Counted from the stretch's first letter, positions 1 to 10,270 are shown. The stretch is DNA of 50,566 bases from Chara braunii (GCA_003427395.1 BFEA01000770.1:429326-479891); one strand, 5' to 3'. A program made the numbers and translations. The notes: generated by a model from the letters alone, not told the origin.

Positions 1-60
1 TTTTGAGTCAGTTTTGAGTCTGTCTAATTCTGTGGTGACTCAATTTTGAGTCTGTCTGGG
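1..60. repeat. Short direct repeat at window edge
   Basis: The motif TTTTGAGTCTGTCT occurs twice within the first 60 bases, each time preceded by a GACTCA/GAGTCA-like stretch. The period is about 36 bases. It is probably the end of a tandem repeat that continues outside the window. Confidence 0.4.
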
Positions 61-138
61 CATGTGCTGGCATTGTTTCATATCATTTCTTGCAAGTCAA
101 TAGGCAAGATTTTAAATTTATAGATATTCGAAGAAAGT

Positions 139-948
139 TTGTATTGTCCTTTGCTAACATTTGTAATTTCCTTCCTTTTTTTCCTTGAAATTTTATCCTG
201 CCCCAACAGCCGTGCAGAACCTGCTGTAGCACTATTCCGTGATTACACGAGTAAAGCACAGCCTGAAGATGATGATGCAGACATCGAATACTCTCAACGG
301 CAGGCAGTTGTGAAAGATCAGTTGGATGGCGAAAAAGATGTTGAAGACATCCCAAGCACACATGAAGATGAGACCGATGACCTTGAAGAGAATGCAGTCA
401 NTGGAATGTGTCAAAGANNTGAGAAAGATNAGATGGGTGGGAAAGAAAATGTTGAANGCATCCCAAGTGCAAATGAAGATATCACAGATGATATGAAACA
501 GAATGCNGGANTNTCNCAAGGACGNACATTTGAGGAAGNAAATGTTGAAACGCAAGGGAACATTAAAGATGCNGCATGGTCTGCACACAATTTGTCTCAG
601 GAAAATCAGAAANACAATGCGGTACTCAGGCATGCACATGGAGATGAAGAAAATGNCGTTGAGGATNTCANATCACGGACTGATGAAANTTCATCNGCCA
701 GGAATCGTATCCTTCGGAACGATGTAGGAGAAAGTGGAACTTCAAGGTCTACCAAGCATGTCACATCACAACAGACACGAAAAACTGCAGTTCGGAAAGA
801 ACGAATGAAGCATAAGGGCAATGAACAGACAACTACGCTGCATGATTCCGAAGTTGCCAGCAAGAACATTGTCCGATACACTAGGAAGAGGAAGGAGTCA
901 GCAACGTCAACTACAAATAAGTCATGTGGAAAGCGCTCAACGAAATAG
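139..948 (+). CDS. Acidic repeat-containing ORF, possible 5' exon of the downstream gene
   Basis: I do not recognise this protein. The frame is open for 269 codons despite about 16 ambiguous bases. The first ~25 residues are hydrophobic, but they may be intron sequence: an AG acceptor lies near 209, just before SRAEPAVALFRDYTSK. The middle consists of about three degenerate ~45-residue acidic repeats around the pattern E-x-V-E-x-IPS-x-x-E-D-x-TDD. The last 70 residues are basic (RKTAVRKERMKHKG, RYTRKRKES) and look like a nuclear localisation region. The frame ends at TAG 946-948. It lies 1.5 kb upstream of the cysteine-cluster exon on the same strand. It could be that gene's N-terminal exon or an unrelated remnant; no splice join can be shown. 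Confidence 0.4.
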   Translation: MYCPLLTFVISFLFFLEILSCPNSRAEPAVALFRDYTSKAQPEDDDADIEYSQRQAVVKDQLDGEKDVEDIPSTHEDETDDLEENAVXGMCQRXEKDXMGGKENVEXIPSANEDITDDMKQNXGXXQGXTFEEXNVETQGNIKDXAWSAHNLSQENQKXNAVLRHAHGDEENXVEDXXSRTDEXSXARNRILRNDVGESGTSRSTKHVTSQQTRKTAVRKERMKHKGNEQTTTLHDSEVASKNIVRYTRKRKESATSTTNKSCGKRSTK

Positions 949-1226
949 TATTGTACAACACCACCATAGGTTTACGACAGACAATCAATAAGAAGTGACG
1001 ATCCATTTCCACCACCGTAAATCAAGAAGTCAACTACAGACGGGCTTCCTAGGCTAAGGAGCAAGAGATGATGACCAAGTTGAAAAGGCTATGGCTGGTC
1101 CAAGGAAAAATAGGTGATGTTAATGGACTTCACTTTAGATAGAGGGATTGGCACAACTCTATGACCCCCCAAGGGTGAAGGAGCATTCACCGTTCCGAAC
1201 AAAAAGACTTTGAAGCTACATAAGAC

Positions 1227-1466
1227 GGTTCATGACCACTTCAGTTGGTGTTCTCTGTTAGAGGAACCTNAGAGGGACTACACGGAACGGCAAGCTGACA
1301 GTCAATTCTCCAGTAAAATGGAGCAACCAATGACCACTTCAGTTGGTGTTCTCTTGTATTCTTGCATTACTGTTTATCTGACAGGTTTGCCATAGAGGAA
1401 CCTGAGAGGGACGACAAGGAAAGGCAAGCTGACAGTNAATCCTNCAGTAAAATGGAGCAATCAATG
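1227..1466 (+). repeat. Direct duplication, about 110 bp
   Basis: Two near-identical segments share CCACTTCAGTTGGTGTTCTC, then GAGGAACCTGAGAGGGAC and GGCAAGCTGACAGT, then AGTAAAATGGAGCAA. The second copy carries an extra ~35-bp insert between the first and second shared blocks. No coding role is apparent. Confidence 0.7.
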
Positions 1467-1736
1467 CTGTTCAGGGNCCCTTCGGCCGGACGGGAGGGTG
1501 CGTGAGTGTGTACAGAATGGATATGNAGCAAANACCATNACAGAAAAATAATACAAAAAATNGTGAATCTTTCATCTGATTTTTNCGAAGAATTGTTTGC
1601 GTGTGCACACTTTTATATGCCTATCTGTTTCTCTATGATTCACTCTTTGTTTTTCAAACTGTGTCTGTGAATCTGTACATGCCATTAAACATAGCAGTTG
1701 GTCTGTCTGTTTCCTCAGGCAATTAGTTACTTAGTG

Positions 1737-1836
<100 letters not shown>

Positions 1837-2554
1837 CATCTGGGCTGGCAGAGGGCTACAGTCTGTGCTGGTAACCCAGGACTCTCAGAGTGTGGCCTGA
1901 AATTTTTATTCTTTTTTCTTGAAAGTGCATGGCCGTTATGTGCTAGTTGAGAGAATGCAGAATCCAAGCTCGAATTCACTGCTCTTACAAGGGGGCTGCA
2001 CGATGGGAAAGGTTTTAGGCCAGAGGCTGGTGTTTTGGCTACAGTTTATTGCCTGCAGTACTGCACTGCCTGCACTTAGCAGCTGTACCTCACTCTTGGC
2101 TTCATTCTGGCAACTAAGAGAGTGAAAGACTCTTACTAAGAGAGGTAGGATCACTACTCACGAAAAATTAAATTGTTTCTTTCTAGACAGAATCTTATGG
2201 GGAGTCCTGCTGNCACTGACGCTGAACCTTGACATGGGGTATGTGAGTAGGGTAAATCTATGTTTCTCTTACTGTTATTTTCTGTCCATACTACAAATCA
2301 GACAGTTCAGTTACGGGGTGGGACTCTCGAGTCTAGCATGAAGACCATACTAACAGGCGACGGTCCCCTATAATGATTTATTGACCAAACTGTTGAATGC
2401 ATATGTCTTCTTTTTTCAATGTGTTGCAGGTTGTTGACTAAAGAGCCCACAACAAAGCTGCGGAATTCCCAGAAAAGGATTCACAAGTGTCAGCATGGAG
2501 GACATGATAAGGCCGATGACTTTTTCTGATGTNATGCAAGTTATTCAAATTTGA

Positions 2555-3049
2555 AATTCTCTTCCACGTGGAATGCCTAACTTGTATGCCCACATTACTC
2601 ATGTGATGAACTCTCGAGACCGTTCTTGGAAAGAGAAGAACTATGAGCAACATACAGTTCGAGNTGTGATAGAAAAGTTAAATTCTCACAGTCCGAGTCT
2701 TTTTCGAAACCCGATCCTTGGTGCTGACCATGCTCTTCACGTTGCTCATTGTGAATATGTGTTTTTGCCAAGCATCGAATCATGCCTTCATTGTAAGGCA
2801 CCCCTTGTTTCAAACACACAACACCTGTTGCCATTTTTCTATCCAATGCAAGGAATTCCTCGAAGGGGTAGAATTTATGAGAAAAAATGTGTTTCATGTT
2901 CAATTGATTATTCTTCTACTTATTATAGTTTAGCGAATGGTGAGCGCAAATTTTACGAGACAGGGCAGGAGGACTCAAGTTGGTTTCAGGTGAACTCAAA
3001 GACGGTGATCAGCGTTTCACTTCTTCATCAGCATGATGAACTGCTGTAA
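2555..3049 (+). CDS. Exon: CxC5-like cysteine cluster
   Basis: The frame runs from NSLPRGMPNLYAHITH to a TAA at 3047-3049. Residues CLHC (about 2783) and KKCVSC (about 2889) form two CxxC pairs, followed by DYSSTYYSLANGERKFY. This is the spacing expected for the KDZ-associated CxC5 cluster, a presumed zinc-binding module. In-frame sequence continues upstream to an ATG at 2495 (MEDMIRPM) but is cut by TGA at 2552-2554. The true exon end is uncertain. A GTGAAC donor at 2990 would join in phase to 3188. However, the following FQVNSKTVISVSLLHQHDELL looks conserved, and a related frame (LRFSGKETPF) resumes at +1 after 3050. Confidence 0.6.
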   Translation, partial: NSLPRGMPNLYAHITHVMNSRDRSWKEKNYEQHTVRXVIEKLNSHSPSLFRNPILGADHALHVAHCEYVFLPSIESCLHCKAPLVSNTQHLLPFFYPMQGIPRRGRIYEKKCVSCSIDYSSTYYSLANGERKFYETGQEDSSWFQVNSKTVISVSLLHQHDELL

Positions 3050-3122
3050 GCTTTCTATGCGACAACTACGATTCAGTGGAAAAGAGACACCTTTTGCATG
3101 TTTATTGACTTGCCTCACCCAT

Positions 3123-3124
<2 letters not shown>

Positions 3125-3184
<60 letters not shown>
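3125..3184 (+). repeat. Poly-T tract of 60 bases
   Basis: An uninterrupted T run forms the polypyrimidine tract directly before the CAG acceptor at 3185-3187. Its length makes assembly errors nearby likely. Confidence 0.95.
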
Positions 3185-3187
3185 CAG

Positions 3188-3231
3188 TCTTGTGATCTTG
3201 TTAATCTTGTGGCGGCAAAACTCAAAGAAAG
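3188..3231 (+). CDS. Short exon (CDLVNLVAAKLKER)
   Basis: This is a 44-base candidate exon between TTTTCAG and GTAATG. Read in the frame SCDLVNLVAAKLKE-R it joins in phase to the exon at 4074 (AG|G restores Arg). Its amphipathic character suits the helical segment that follows the cysteine cluster. Its upstream partner is uncertain. Confidence 0.45.
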
Positions 3232-4073
3232 GTAATGTTCTTCAATTGCAAACTATAATGAAAGAAATTGGACAAAGAAAGAAGAAATTAGAATAGAAGT
3301 AAAAGAAGAGGATGAACACCAACAAAGGACCAACAGTATAGATCGGACTGTGTCCGAGATCCATCTCTCTATGATCATGTTTTGAGTTGCATTGAATTTC
3401 TTTTTTTGGAAATGTTGAAGTGGTGTCTTGTTTTTCAATGTGAAGCTGCCACATTGCTTCACCAAACGTTCTCTGACAGTGTCCACAACCACTCAGAAGA
3501 ACAGACCCCCCTTTATAATCACAGCTGACATCTGTAAGATGAGGGCAATCAGATAGTCAATTCAGTATGCTTCGGTCGTGCAGATTTCATTAACCTAGTA
3601 CAACCTATATCTTACTTATTCAGTCAAGGTTTGTCCTTGCAATGTTGTATTGAATGTAGTAGACGTGCAAGGGCTCTCTAACTCTCTATGACATTAATTG
3701 ACACAGAGCCAAAATGAAGGGACTCTTGGTAGTTTAAAATTTTGTTTTTCAAAAATTTTTCCTTATTCCTTTTTCCATTTTTAGCTCTGTTTTTTTCTTT
3801 TTTTTACCTGTTCTTTCTGTTTTTTTTTTTATGACCCTGTCAAGAGAGCATTTTTCAGTGCTAAAGTAAACTATAATAGCAGGGAAGAATACCTAGGCTG
3901 TCACAAAGTGACAAATCTCTGACAAAAGGATTTAGATTCAAAAATATTCAGTCTTTTATTTTGGAGGAACCATTTATCAGAGTTTTTTTTTAGTTTTTCA
4001 ATTTTCCAATACTCCATAATGTTCTTGACGGATTGTTTAATTAATGCCTCTTTTGTGTGTGTTTATCATACAG

Positions 4074-4329
4074 GTATCAAGCTCGTTTTGACTTTGCAAC
4101 ATCAGTTCAAATTCACAATGAACGAGAAGAGTTGACAAGGTTTTTGCGTTCGAATAATCTACAAGGAAACATTGCACAACACAAACAAACACAACGATAC
4201 TGTTTAAATCGACAGAGATTTGAAGAGGCATATTTTCGATGGAGGGTGTGTTTGTTTCTTCAACAACATGCTCAACATCTTATCCCACATCTGAACTATG
4301 TCATGCCATATGATTATATCTTAGCACAG
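4074..4329 (+). CDS. Exon: helical segment of the KDZ-associated protein
   Basis: The exon lies between CATACAG and GCACAG|GTTTGT. It encodes about 85 residues, starting YQARFDFATSVQIHNER and ending YVMPYDYILAQ. It is open throughout and rich in charged and aromatic residues (RQRFEEAYFRWRVCLF). It ends in phase 0 and joins directly to VQDTFWYHLLEEAL of the next exon. No domain is recognised inside it; the position between the two cysteine clusters fits the family layout. Confidence 0.6.
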
Positions 4330-6675
4330 GTTTGTATATTATTCATCCAATCTCTTGTCTTCAGCAGTGCCTTCTAGTTATTTGATTTTTTTGTTGATAA
4401 TTACTGTTTTTAAGAACCTAAATTGAGAAAAGAACTATGTTAGCACAATTGTTTAGTCTTGTTTTTATTATTATTTTTTTATTTTTTTTATCTCTAAGCT
4501 AATTAGAGTGGTCTGTGACCACATGTGCAGTGACAAAAAAAAATAGAAACAAAATAAAAATATATAAAAATATAAAAAATATAAAAGTCTAAAAAATATT
4601 TTAATTTCAATGTGACCCTGAAGCAAAAGTTATTTGATTTATTTTTCTGTATAATATTAGTTTTTTTTCATTTTTTTTTGTTTTTTTTTTTGTTTTTTTG
4701 TGCTGGGACCTTCCCTGGTCATTGCACAGCTGGGCCACTCAGGTGAACAAGGTCACCTGTGACCAGGGCAGCCTGGTATATATAATTTTTAACTCCACAG
4801 TTTGTTGAGCTCGTACGGTTGTTGAATGCCTGCCCATTTGCATGCCGGAAGCAGAGCATCGGGCAACAGAAAAAATGCAGACCCAAGTTGTTTTAATAGT
4901 CTTTTTTTTTTTTTTCACTTCGGTTGTTCAGGAGCTTGACCAGGACTTCGCCCAGACCTGGTCCAGCCGGGCTATGCAGGCAAGTCTAAGACAACCCAGG
5001 TGGCTCGGCTGCTAGCCTAAGAAAATAATAGAATTTTCAGTCAATATTGATGTTTTTTGTTCGTTATACATTCTATTTTTGTACCAGTATGTCGGAGGCT
5101 TTTGAAGATCAGGTTTTCACTTTTACTAAGTTACCAGGTTGGATGTCCAGGACCTCCCACAACCGACACGAACATCCAGCCAGGGCCTTATGTCTGCACC
5201 TAGGAAAAATAGGGNAAGGGGTGCTATGGGCTNTTTGGCCGCATGGGGATTGGGTGGCAGGCAACAGGTAGTGTAGGACTGTAGGATGGGACTGCTGCAC
5301 CTACTTCTCCTGCACTGGCCACCAACAACATCACTATCCCAGTGTGGTCTGCAGCTCTACCCTTCCCAACAGTGGTAGGGCCACCAGGTGAATCTGGCAG
5401 TTACTCTTATAGCGTTGACTGTCATTCACCAGCCTCTCCCTTGACTGCATCGATGGCCAAATTTTTCTAAAGTCGAAGGCCTGGATGAACTGTTGACCTA
5501 CATGTATTGTGTCCCAGTTGGTTGCATCTCATCTACGACCGTGGTTGACTAATGAAAGTCCTTGATTTTGAGCCTACTATTCCTGTGCTGAGTCTGACTC
5601 TTGATTTCCCAAAAGTCAATTGTCTGGCGTGGGGGTACTAGACACAGCTTTTGACTCACGGCCGAACGCCCGAACCCGAATGCCCGAACGTACGGGACCC
5701 CTTGGGGATCTATGAACAGTGTTAACTCAAAGTTCCTCTAAAAATTACAATAATATACAATTGAAAAGTTCGGGAATGAGTGATCTGAACCGCGACAACA
5801 TGCCTCCGGTATGTACCCGACTTTCGTCCCTACCGATCTGCTTCTCTACTCTCCTTCTGTGACTCTCTCTCTCTTCTTTTTTCTTTCTCCCCCCCTCTCT
5901 GCACTGTTTTTCTCTCGCTGTTCTCCCTCTCTCTGTTTTTCCCTCACTGTCCTAAATCTACCCTAAAATTCCTAAATGCTGTTGCGGTGTGTCTTGCTGA
6001 ACTTACGCAACTGTGGCCGTCGGGGATTCGGTGGGGAATGCCTGGCCATGGCCAACTGTAGCAACCCTCTAAGGTAGAGGCATGAGCCTGATGCCCTAAC
6101 TTGCACTGTGTCACTGACCATCAAAACCATGCAGCCATGAACGAGGAGGCCGCAGGTCTGCTCTTGCACAACCTGGTACAGACCCAAGCCTCCTGCCCCT
6201 CCCCCCCCGCCCCCCCCTGCACAAAAAAGAAAAAAAAACACTGTTGTTGTTGCTGGCTGCATATGCAGCAACTTCTTCAAGTGGTGCAGTTGGCGCAGGT
6301 GTTAAGCTGATGCAGGTATTCATCTGATGCAGCCCTCTCCTCCCCCATCCTGATGATCCTTTTTTTTTTTTTTTTTTTCTTTTCTGCTTTAGCTCCTTTG
6401 TGGTTTTATTTTTGTTCCACTTTGGCTCCTGCAATTGGCACAACTGCTGCATCTGTTTGCTGCTGCTGCAGCTAGTGGTGGAATTGCTGCAGCGACTACA
6501 CCTTCTCCAACAGACCCCCAAGTGCAAACTTCACCTCCACGTTGTCTTTTTTGTCTTTATTTTTAATTTTTAAAATTTTAATTTTTTTTCTATATTATAA
6601 AAAAACGGCCCCAAGCTTTTTCCTGATCCAATCATGCTAGGGCGCTTACTTTGAGATGTGTCCTTTTGAACGTAG
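4330..6675 (+). other. 2.35-kb intron with low-complexity insertions
   Basis: This is a GT-AG intron (GTTTGT ... CGTAG). It contains AT-rich and T-rich DNA (4380-4700), a GC-rich patch with CCTGG/CCAGG inverted motifs (about 4700-5010), a region with NCCCGAAC repeats (about 5660-5700) and homopolymers near 6205-6240 and 6360. I see no coding sequence on either strand. Confidence 0.55.
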
Positions 6676-7089
6676 GTGCAAGATACCTTTTGGTATCATT
6701 TGCTTGAGGAAGCACTTNACCATCCGAAGAACTGTGGCAACGAGCTNTGTNGAAGGTTCTGCCAAGTTGATGGTCATTTCAAAGTCTGCAGATCAAGGTG
6801 TGCAAACAATGACGTTGATCTCTACCAAACANCANTTGGGGNAGTTGTGAAAGGTTNTCNNGAAACTCNNGTGTCAAGACAAAGGTGGTGTTCAAANCAC
6901 CTCCCAAAATCTNGAAGCAACAACAACCATGAAGAGGGTACAGAAGAACCCATTGAAGACCCTGAAGCACAGNAAATCGAAGTCACGACTTTGGATATCC
7001 ANGAGCCCATTGCAGCCCGCANCCGTTTTAAAAAATGGACACACATGAGCAACGCGGAGTNTATCATTGAGTCTCGACTATTCAATGAG
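6676..7089 (+). CDS. Exon: CxC6-like cluster, VDG motif and start of chromodomain
   Basis: The exon starts after CGTAG and encodes 138 codons. Cysteines occur in the order C-x4-C-x3-C (CGNE-C-RFC), then QVDGHFKVCRSRC, then a WCS-HLP block that closes the cluster. This resembles the CxC6-like cluster linked to KDZ transposases; VDGHFK may hold the first acidic residue of the catalytic core. An acidic linker (EEGTEEPIEDPEAQ) follows, then IIESRLFNE, the first strand of a chromodomain. About 13 codons hold ambiguous bases, so several residues are unknown. The exon ends in phase 0 at GAG|GC. Confidence 0.65.
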
Positions 7090-7296
7090 GCAAGTAAATT
7101 TATTATGAATCCAAGTTTAGTAAGATCTGTTNTAATCTNTAGACAAAAAATAAAATCAATGTTACATAATCTGTTTTGTTAATTCCTAATTTTATATACT
7201 CCCATCTCCATGGCATACCTATCTGATTCTTCTCATGAATGATTTTACTTTGACATATTGTTAATATTTCTTGTTGTATTTATTGGNTGGCTGCAG
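7090..7296 (+). other. GC-AG intron splitting the chromodomain
   Basis: A GT donor is available one base later in another phase, but it breaks the frame. The donor AG|GCAAGT is a full consensus GC-type donor and gives phase 0. The acceptor is GGCTGCAG. Joining them yields RLFNE|EIFYLVKWK, an uninterrupted chromodomain. The intron is 207 bases, AT-rich, with one ambiguous base. Confidence 0.75.
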
Positions 7297-7632
7297 GAAA
7301 TCTTCTACCTTGTCAAATGGAAGAATCAACCTTATGCAAAATCCATCTGGTGTCATCATAATGATTTCATCGGAAAGCAAGGACAGATAGTTTTAACGGA
7401 GTTCCTTGAAAAACAGTTACCAATTGACTTCTATGAAGGACCACAGGTTCCGGAGGATCATGCCGAGCTCGAAGAAGAGAGAAAGAAGGCAGCAAAGATT
7501 CAGAGAACGTCATGTACCCCAAAGAACTTCGGTGATAAGAAACGGAATACATGCGGAACTGTTCATTGCTTTTGGTCGTGCGGTTTTATGTTTCCGCTAA
7601 TGGAAATGGTGCTTACAGAGTCTTGTACCCAG
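7297..7632 (+). CDS. Exon: chromodomain and following region
   Basis: The first ~45 residues (EIFYLVKWKNQPYAKSIWCHHNDF...LTEFLEKQ) complete a chromodomain. YLVKWK is the core strand, SIW matches the usual S/T-x-W, and LTEFLEKQ is the C-terminal helix. Chromodomains read methylated lysine in histone tails; two of the usual aromatic cage residues (Y, W) are visible. A charged helix follows (ELEEERKKAAKIQR), then CGTVHCFWSCGFMFPLMEM, which in the KDZ family precedes the second acidic motif. The exon is 112 codons, phase 0, ending at CAG|GTAAGT. Confidence 0.7.
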
Positions 7633-7916
7633 GTAAGTCAAAGTGTTGCTTGACTAACATGACAACCAACAGATAATTGAACATAAACTTCACTCACTTT
7701 CTCTTTCTGGAAAATTTCTGGTTACTTTGTTTTTCACTACATACACACTTCACTAATTATATTCAAGTGCCCATCCGAGATATGACGGTGTCTACTCTCC
7801 ACTGAGAAGATTTTACCAGATACTAAATATGTGAAAATAAATAAATAAATGGTAAATTAAAAATTTAATAATTTTTCTGATCTCCACTTATTCTTGTTTG
7901 TAAAATGACTTTGCAG

Positions 7917-8079
7917 GTATATCACTATCTGTTGACTTTGTTCGCGCACCACCCATTGCCTGAGTTCATCGGCTATGATGACATGTGTCATCTCCTTCGA
8001 TTTGCGCTCAATGCAAAACGCAAGAATGCTTCACCAAAGACAAAGGAGTTCACAAACAGAGAAAAAAATCATCATGTTG
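7917..8079 (+). CDS. Exon: GYDDMCHL motif
   Basis: The exon runs between TTTGCAG and GTGAGT in phase 0 to phase 1. It encodes VYHYLLTLFAHHPLPEF then GYDDMCHLLRFAL and a basic stretch NAKRKNASPKTKEF. YDD-x-CHL is the conserved second acidic motif of KDZ-type transposases and their relatives, which is the strongest family marker in this gene. Confidence 0.7.
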
Positions 8080-8384
8080 GTGAGTATAATGAATACATCA
8101 ATACTGAATCACTCATATATGTTCATCTGCTTTATAGAGAGTTTGAGTTTGTATTATACTGCTAGTATAATGAATCTGTTGTGCTTCAAGTTGCTAACTA
8201 CAGAGCTCATATTTATTTTCATATCTGTTGTGATTTTGCATCTACTCATTTGGGTGGACCAGGGCTGTTGTGGTTCGTCCACATGAAGTAACAACGATTC
8301 ATCTCGAGCTCGTACAATATTTGCTATTCAGCTGACGTTTCTTTTACTCTTTTGTTTGTTTGCTTGTTCATTTTGCAAAAACAG

Positions 8385-8532
8385 TTGATTTTTTCCACTA
8401 TCGAAAGAACCATGTGGGACATTGATGTAGCAACAATGTGAGTCCTGAGATGTACAAAGAGTTGGAGTCAGCAAATATGTCAATTTGCGAACAGCGCTTC
8501 AAGTGGTTCGTAGGCTATAAAAATTCATTAAG
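8385..8532 (+). CDS. Exon: HYRKNHVGH / CEQRF motifs with in-frame TGA
   Basis: The exon begins after AACAG in phase 1, continuing VVDFFHYRKNHVGH. A TGA at 8423-8425 follows immediately, where related proteins have Trp before CSNN. After it the frame stays open: CSNN, SPEMYKELESANMSI, CEQRFKWFVGYKNSLR. The glutamate in CEQRF may be the third acidic residue of the core. It ends AAG|GTATGT in phase 2. The single nonsense codon is the clearest evidence of inactivation. Confidence 0.65.
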
Positions 8533-8759
8533 GTATGTAACAAGATCTTCCTCTTATCTTTCTATTCATCTTAGATTTGTTGTCTGTAAGTGATTGTGTT
8601 TTCCTGCCTGCTGGTTATTGTGGCTTTACTAATTCATGTCAGATAGTCATTCTGGTGTCTTGCCATCTATACTTAGTTTTACCAAGGTCGAACATTGGTC
8701 GAAAATGACTTGTCATTTGCGTAGGTATGAAGATACATATCCATCTTCTTGTGATTTAT

Positions 8760-8800
<41 letters not shown>

Positions 8801-9761
8801 GCATAGCAACCTAGGCAAGTCGCCCCGGGAGAAACCTGCCCGGCGGTGGTCATCTGCGCATGCAGAGAGGAACTCAAATCCGGGATCCTTTCTTTTTGTG
8901 AGTGTTGGCTGTGAAGGGGGGTATAAATTGGCTTCAGAGGGGCTAAAGGGGTTTAAATGGGGATGCCTTAGGAATTCAGATGTAACCCTGAGCCAAAAAT
9001 TGTTTGCATTGCAAATCTACCCAAGATTTGTTTTTTACNGAATTTTTAAAATTATTTTTACTTTTTATTTTTTGCGTTGGGGCTGCCCGGAACCAAGCCG
9101 GGCGTCATGCCTGGTTGGGCAACCGGGGATGAACCCAGGCAGAAATTGGGTTCCCGAGCGCCTAGAAAAACAACCTAGATAGCAACGCTTTTCTGTATAT
9201 GCGTCGCCATGTCCATTCCCATTGCATGCATGATGATGGATATGCGTATCGGTTCTTCATCTTTATGAACTTCCTACGTTGCGACTTGTACTCACCCCGT
9301 ACGAGTACAAGTTGTACTCATTTCTTGTACGCTATTCGTAGTTAAGGCCCCGTACGACTTTTTGTTTTTTTTTTACTATTTTTATTTGTTTTCTCCAATT
9401 CTAATAAGAATCTGCAGATGATGCTCAGACAAATGTTGCTTGTTTTGGGATGTTACATCACATATATGTTTTTCAGATGTTTTGGATGATTTTTTTTTTT
9501 TTTTTTTGTACGAGTCGTACGGGGACGTACAAGTTCCCGTACAAATATTATATGTACGTTTCGTACGGAAAGGTCCCGTACGTGTACGTTCGGTAACGTA
9601 GTGAACTTCTATAGTCCTTGCTTCTTAATGNCTAAAAAGACATTGATTTATGCTAAATATATACATTAAAATTGATTGAATAGTTAACATTCACGATAAT
9701 ATTCTTGACTTTCANGATAACATTTTATGTGAATCATTGTTTTGGATATCTATTGTTGTAG
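8533..9761 (+). other. Last intron, carrying a GA microsatellite and a MITE
   Basis: The GT-AG intron (GTATGT ... TTGTAG) is 1.23 kb. It contains (GA)n at about 8762-8798, a GC-rich segment with CCCGG/CCGGG inverted motifs at about 8820-9170, and the 328-bp MITE at 9274-9601. Confidence 0.6.
9274..9601. mobile_element. 328-bp MITE with 8-bp target duplication
   Basis: The element is flanked by perfect 8-bp direct repeats TGAACTTC (9266-9273 and 9602-9609). Its ends are inverted: CTACGTT at the left and AACGTAG at the right, followed by related sequence. Both subterminal regions are full of GTACG motifs in both orientations. An 8-bp target duplication fits the hAT superfamily. It has no coding capacity and lies in the last intron of the KDZ-like gene. 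Confidence 0.75.
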
Positions 9762-9915
9762 GTACATGAACAGGGTGAGATTTAACTTCATTCTGGCAGT
9801 TATTTGTCAACTTGACCATGAGAAGAAGATGACAACAGACGCTGAAAAGATCTCGGATACAAACACAGAAAACTGCAGTGAAAAAGGAGAAAAGACAATT
9901 GTTGTTGCAGCCTGA
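9762..9915 (+). CDS. Terminal exon of the KDZ-associated gene
   Basis: The exon follows TTGTAG and completes the split Arg codon. It encodes YMNRVRFNFILAVICQL, matching the helix that follows the CEQ motif in relatives. A hydrophilic tail (EKKMTTDAEKISDTNTEN) follows and the frame ends at TGA 9913-9915, directly followed by TAA. Total spliced length is consistent with several hundred residues. I see no obvious polyadenylation signal in the next 300 bases. Confidence 0.6.
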
Positions 9916-10209
9916 TAAATACTGATTGCTGCTGTGGAGGCCGAAGTTTGGTGCTGTCCATTGTGGTCATTAGTGCATTGCTTCAGTCGATACTGTCATT
10001 GCTTTAATTGGCTTGTATGGTTGGGTGTTACTAATGGATGAATTTATTTGGATCAGTAGATGAAGGTGCTGCTACATTGAACAAGTGCAGTATAATTTGG
10101 TTGTTCCAACTGTAGTGTGAGTTTACTGCCATCAATGGAAAGTTGGGGGCAGACTGACTGCATACTGCGGTTAAGTAGTAAATGAGGTTTGTGCTATTGA
10201 ATTTCTAAT

Positions 10210-10270
<61 letters not shown>

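Larger units (their letters stand above)
2495..9915 (+). pseudogene. KDZ-associated cysteine-cluster / chromodomain protein gene, with disabling TGA
   Basis: Exons at 4074-4329, 6676-7089, 7297-7632, 7917-8079, 8385-8532 and 9762-9915 join in consistent phase. Upstream pieces at about 2555-3049 and 3188-3231 clearly belong but are not fully resolved. In order they give a CxxC/CxxC cluster, a helical segment, a second cysteine cluster with VDGHFK, a chromodomain, GYDDMCHL, a HYRKNHVGH...CSNN segment and CEQRF. These match, from memory, the architecture of uncharacterised KDZ-transposase-associated proteins (CxC5/CxC6-like clusters) found in animals and fungi. The D, D and E in VDG, YDD and CEQ could be the acid residues of an RNase-H-fold transposase core; that is inference. 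Breaks: TGA at 8423-8425 where the family has Trp, TGA at 2552-2554, and an unresolved frame change near 3047. It is a degraded domesticated gene or transposon relic, unless the TGA is a sequencing error. Confidence 0.65.

Noticed and set aside
7091-7182. Extension of the 6676 exon to the TAA at 7180
   Set aside because: The extra residues break the chromodomain, while the GC donor restores it in phase.
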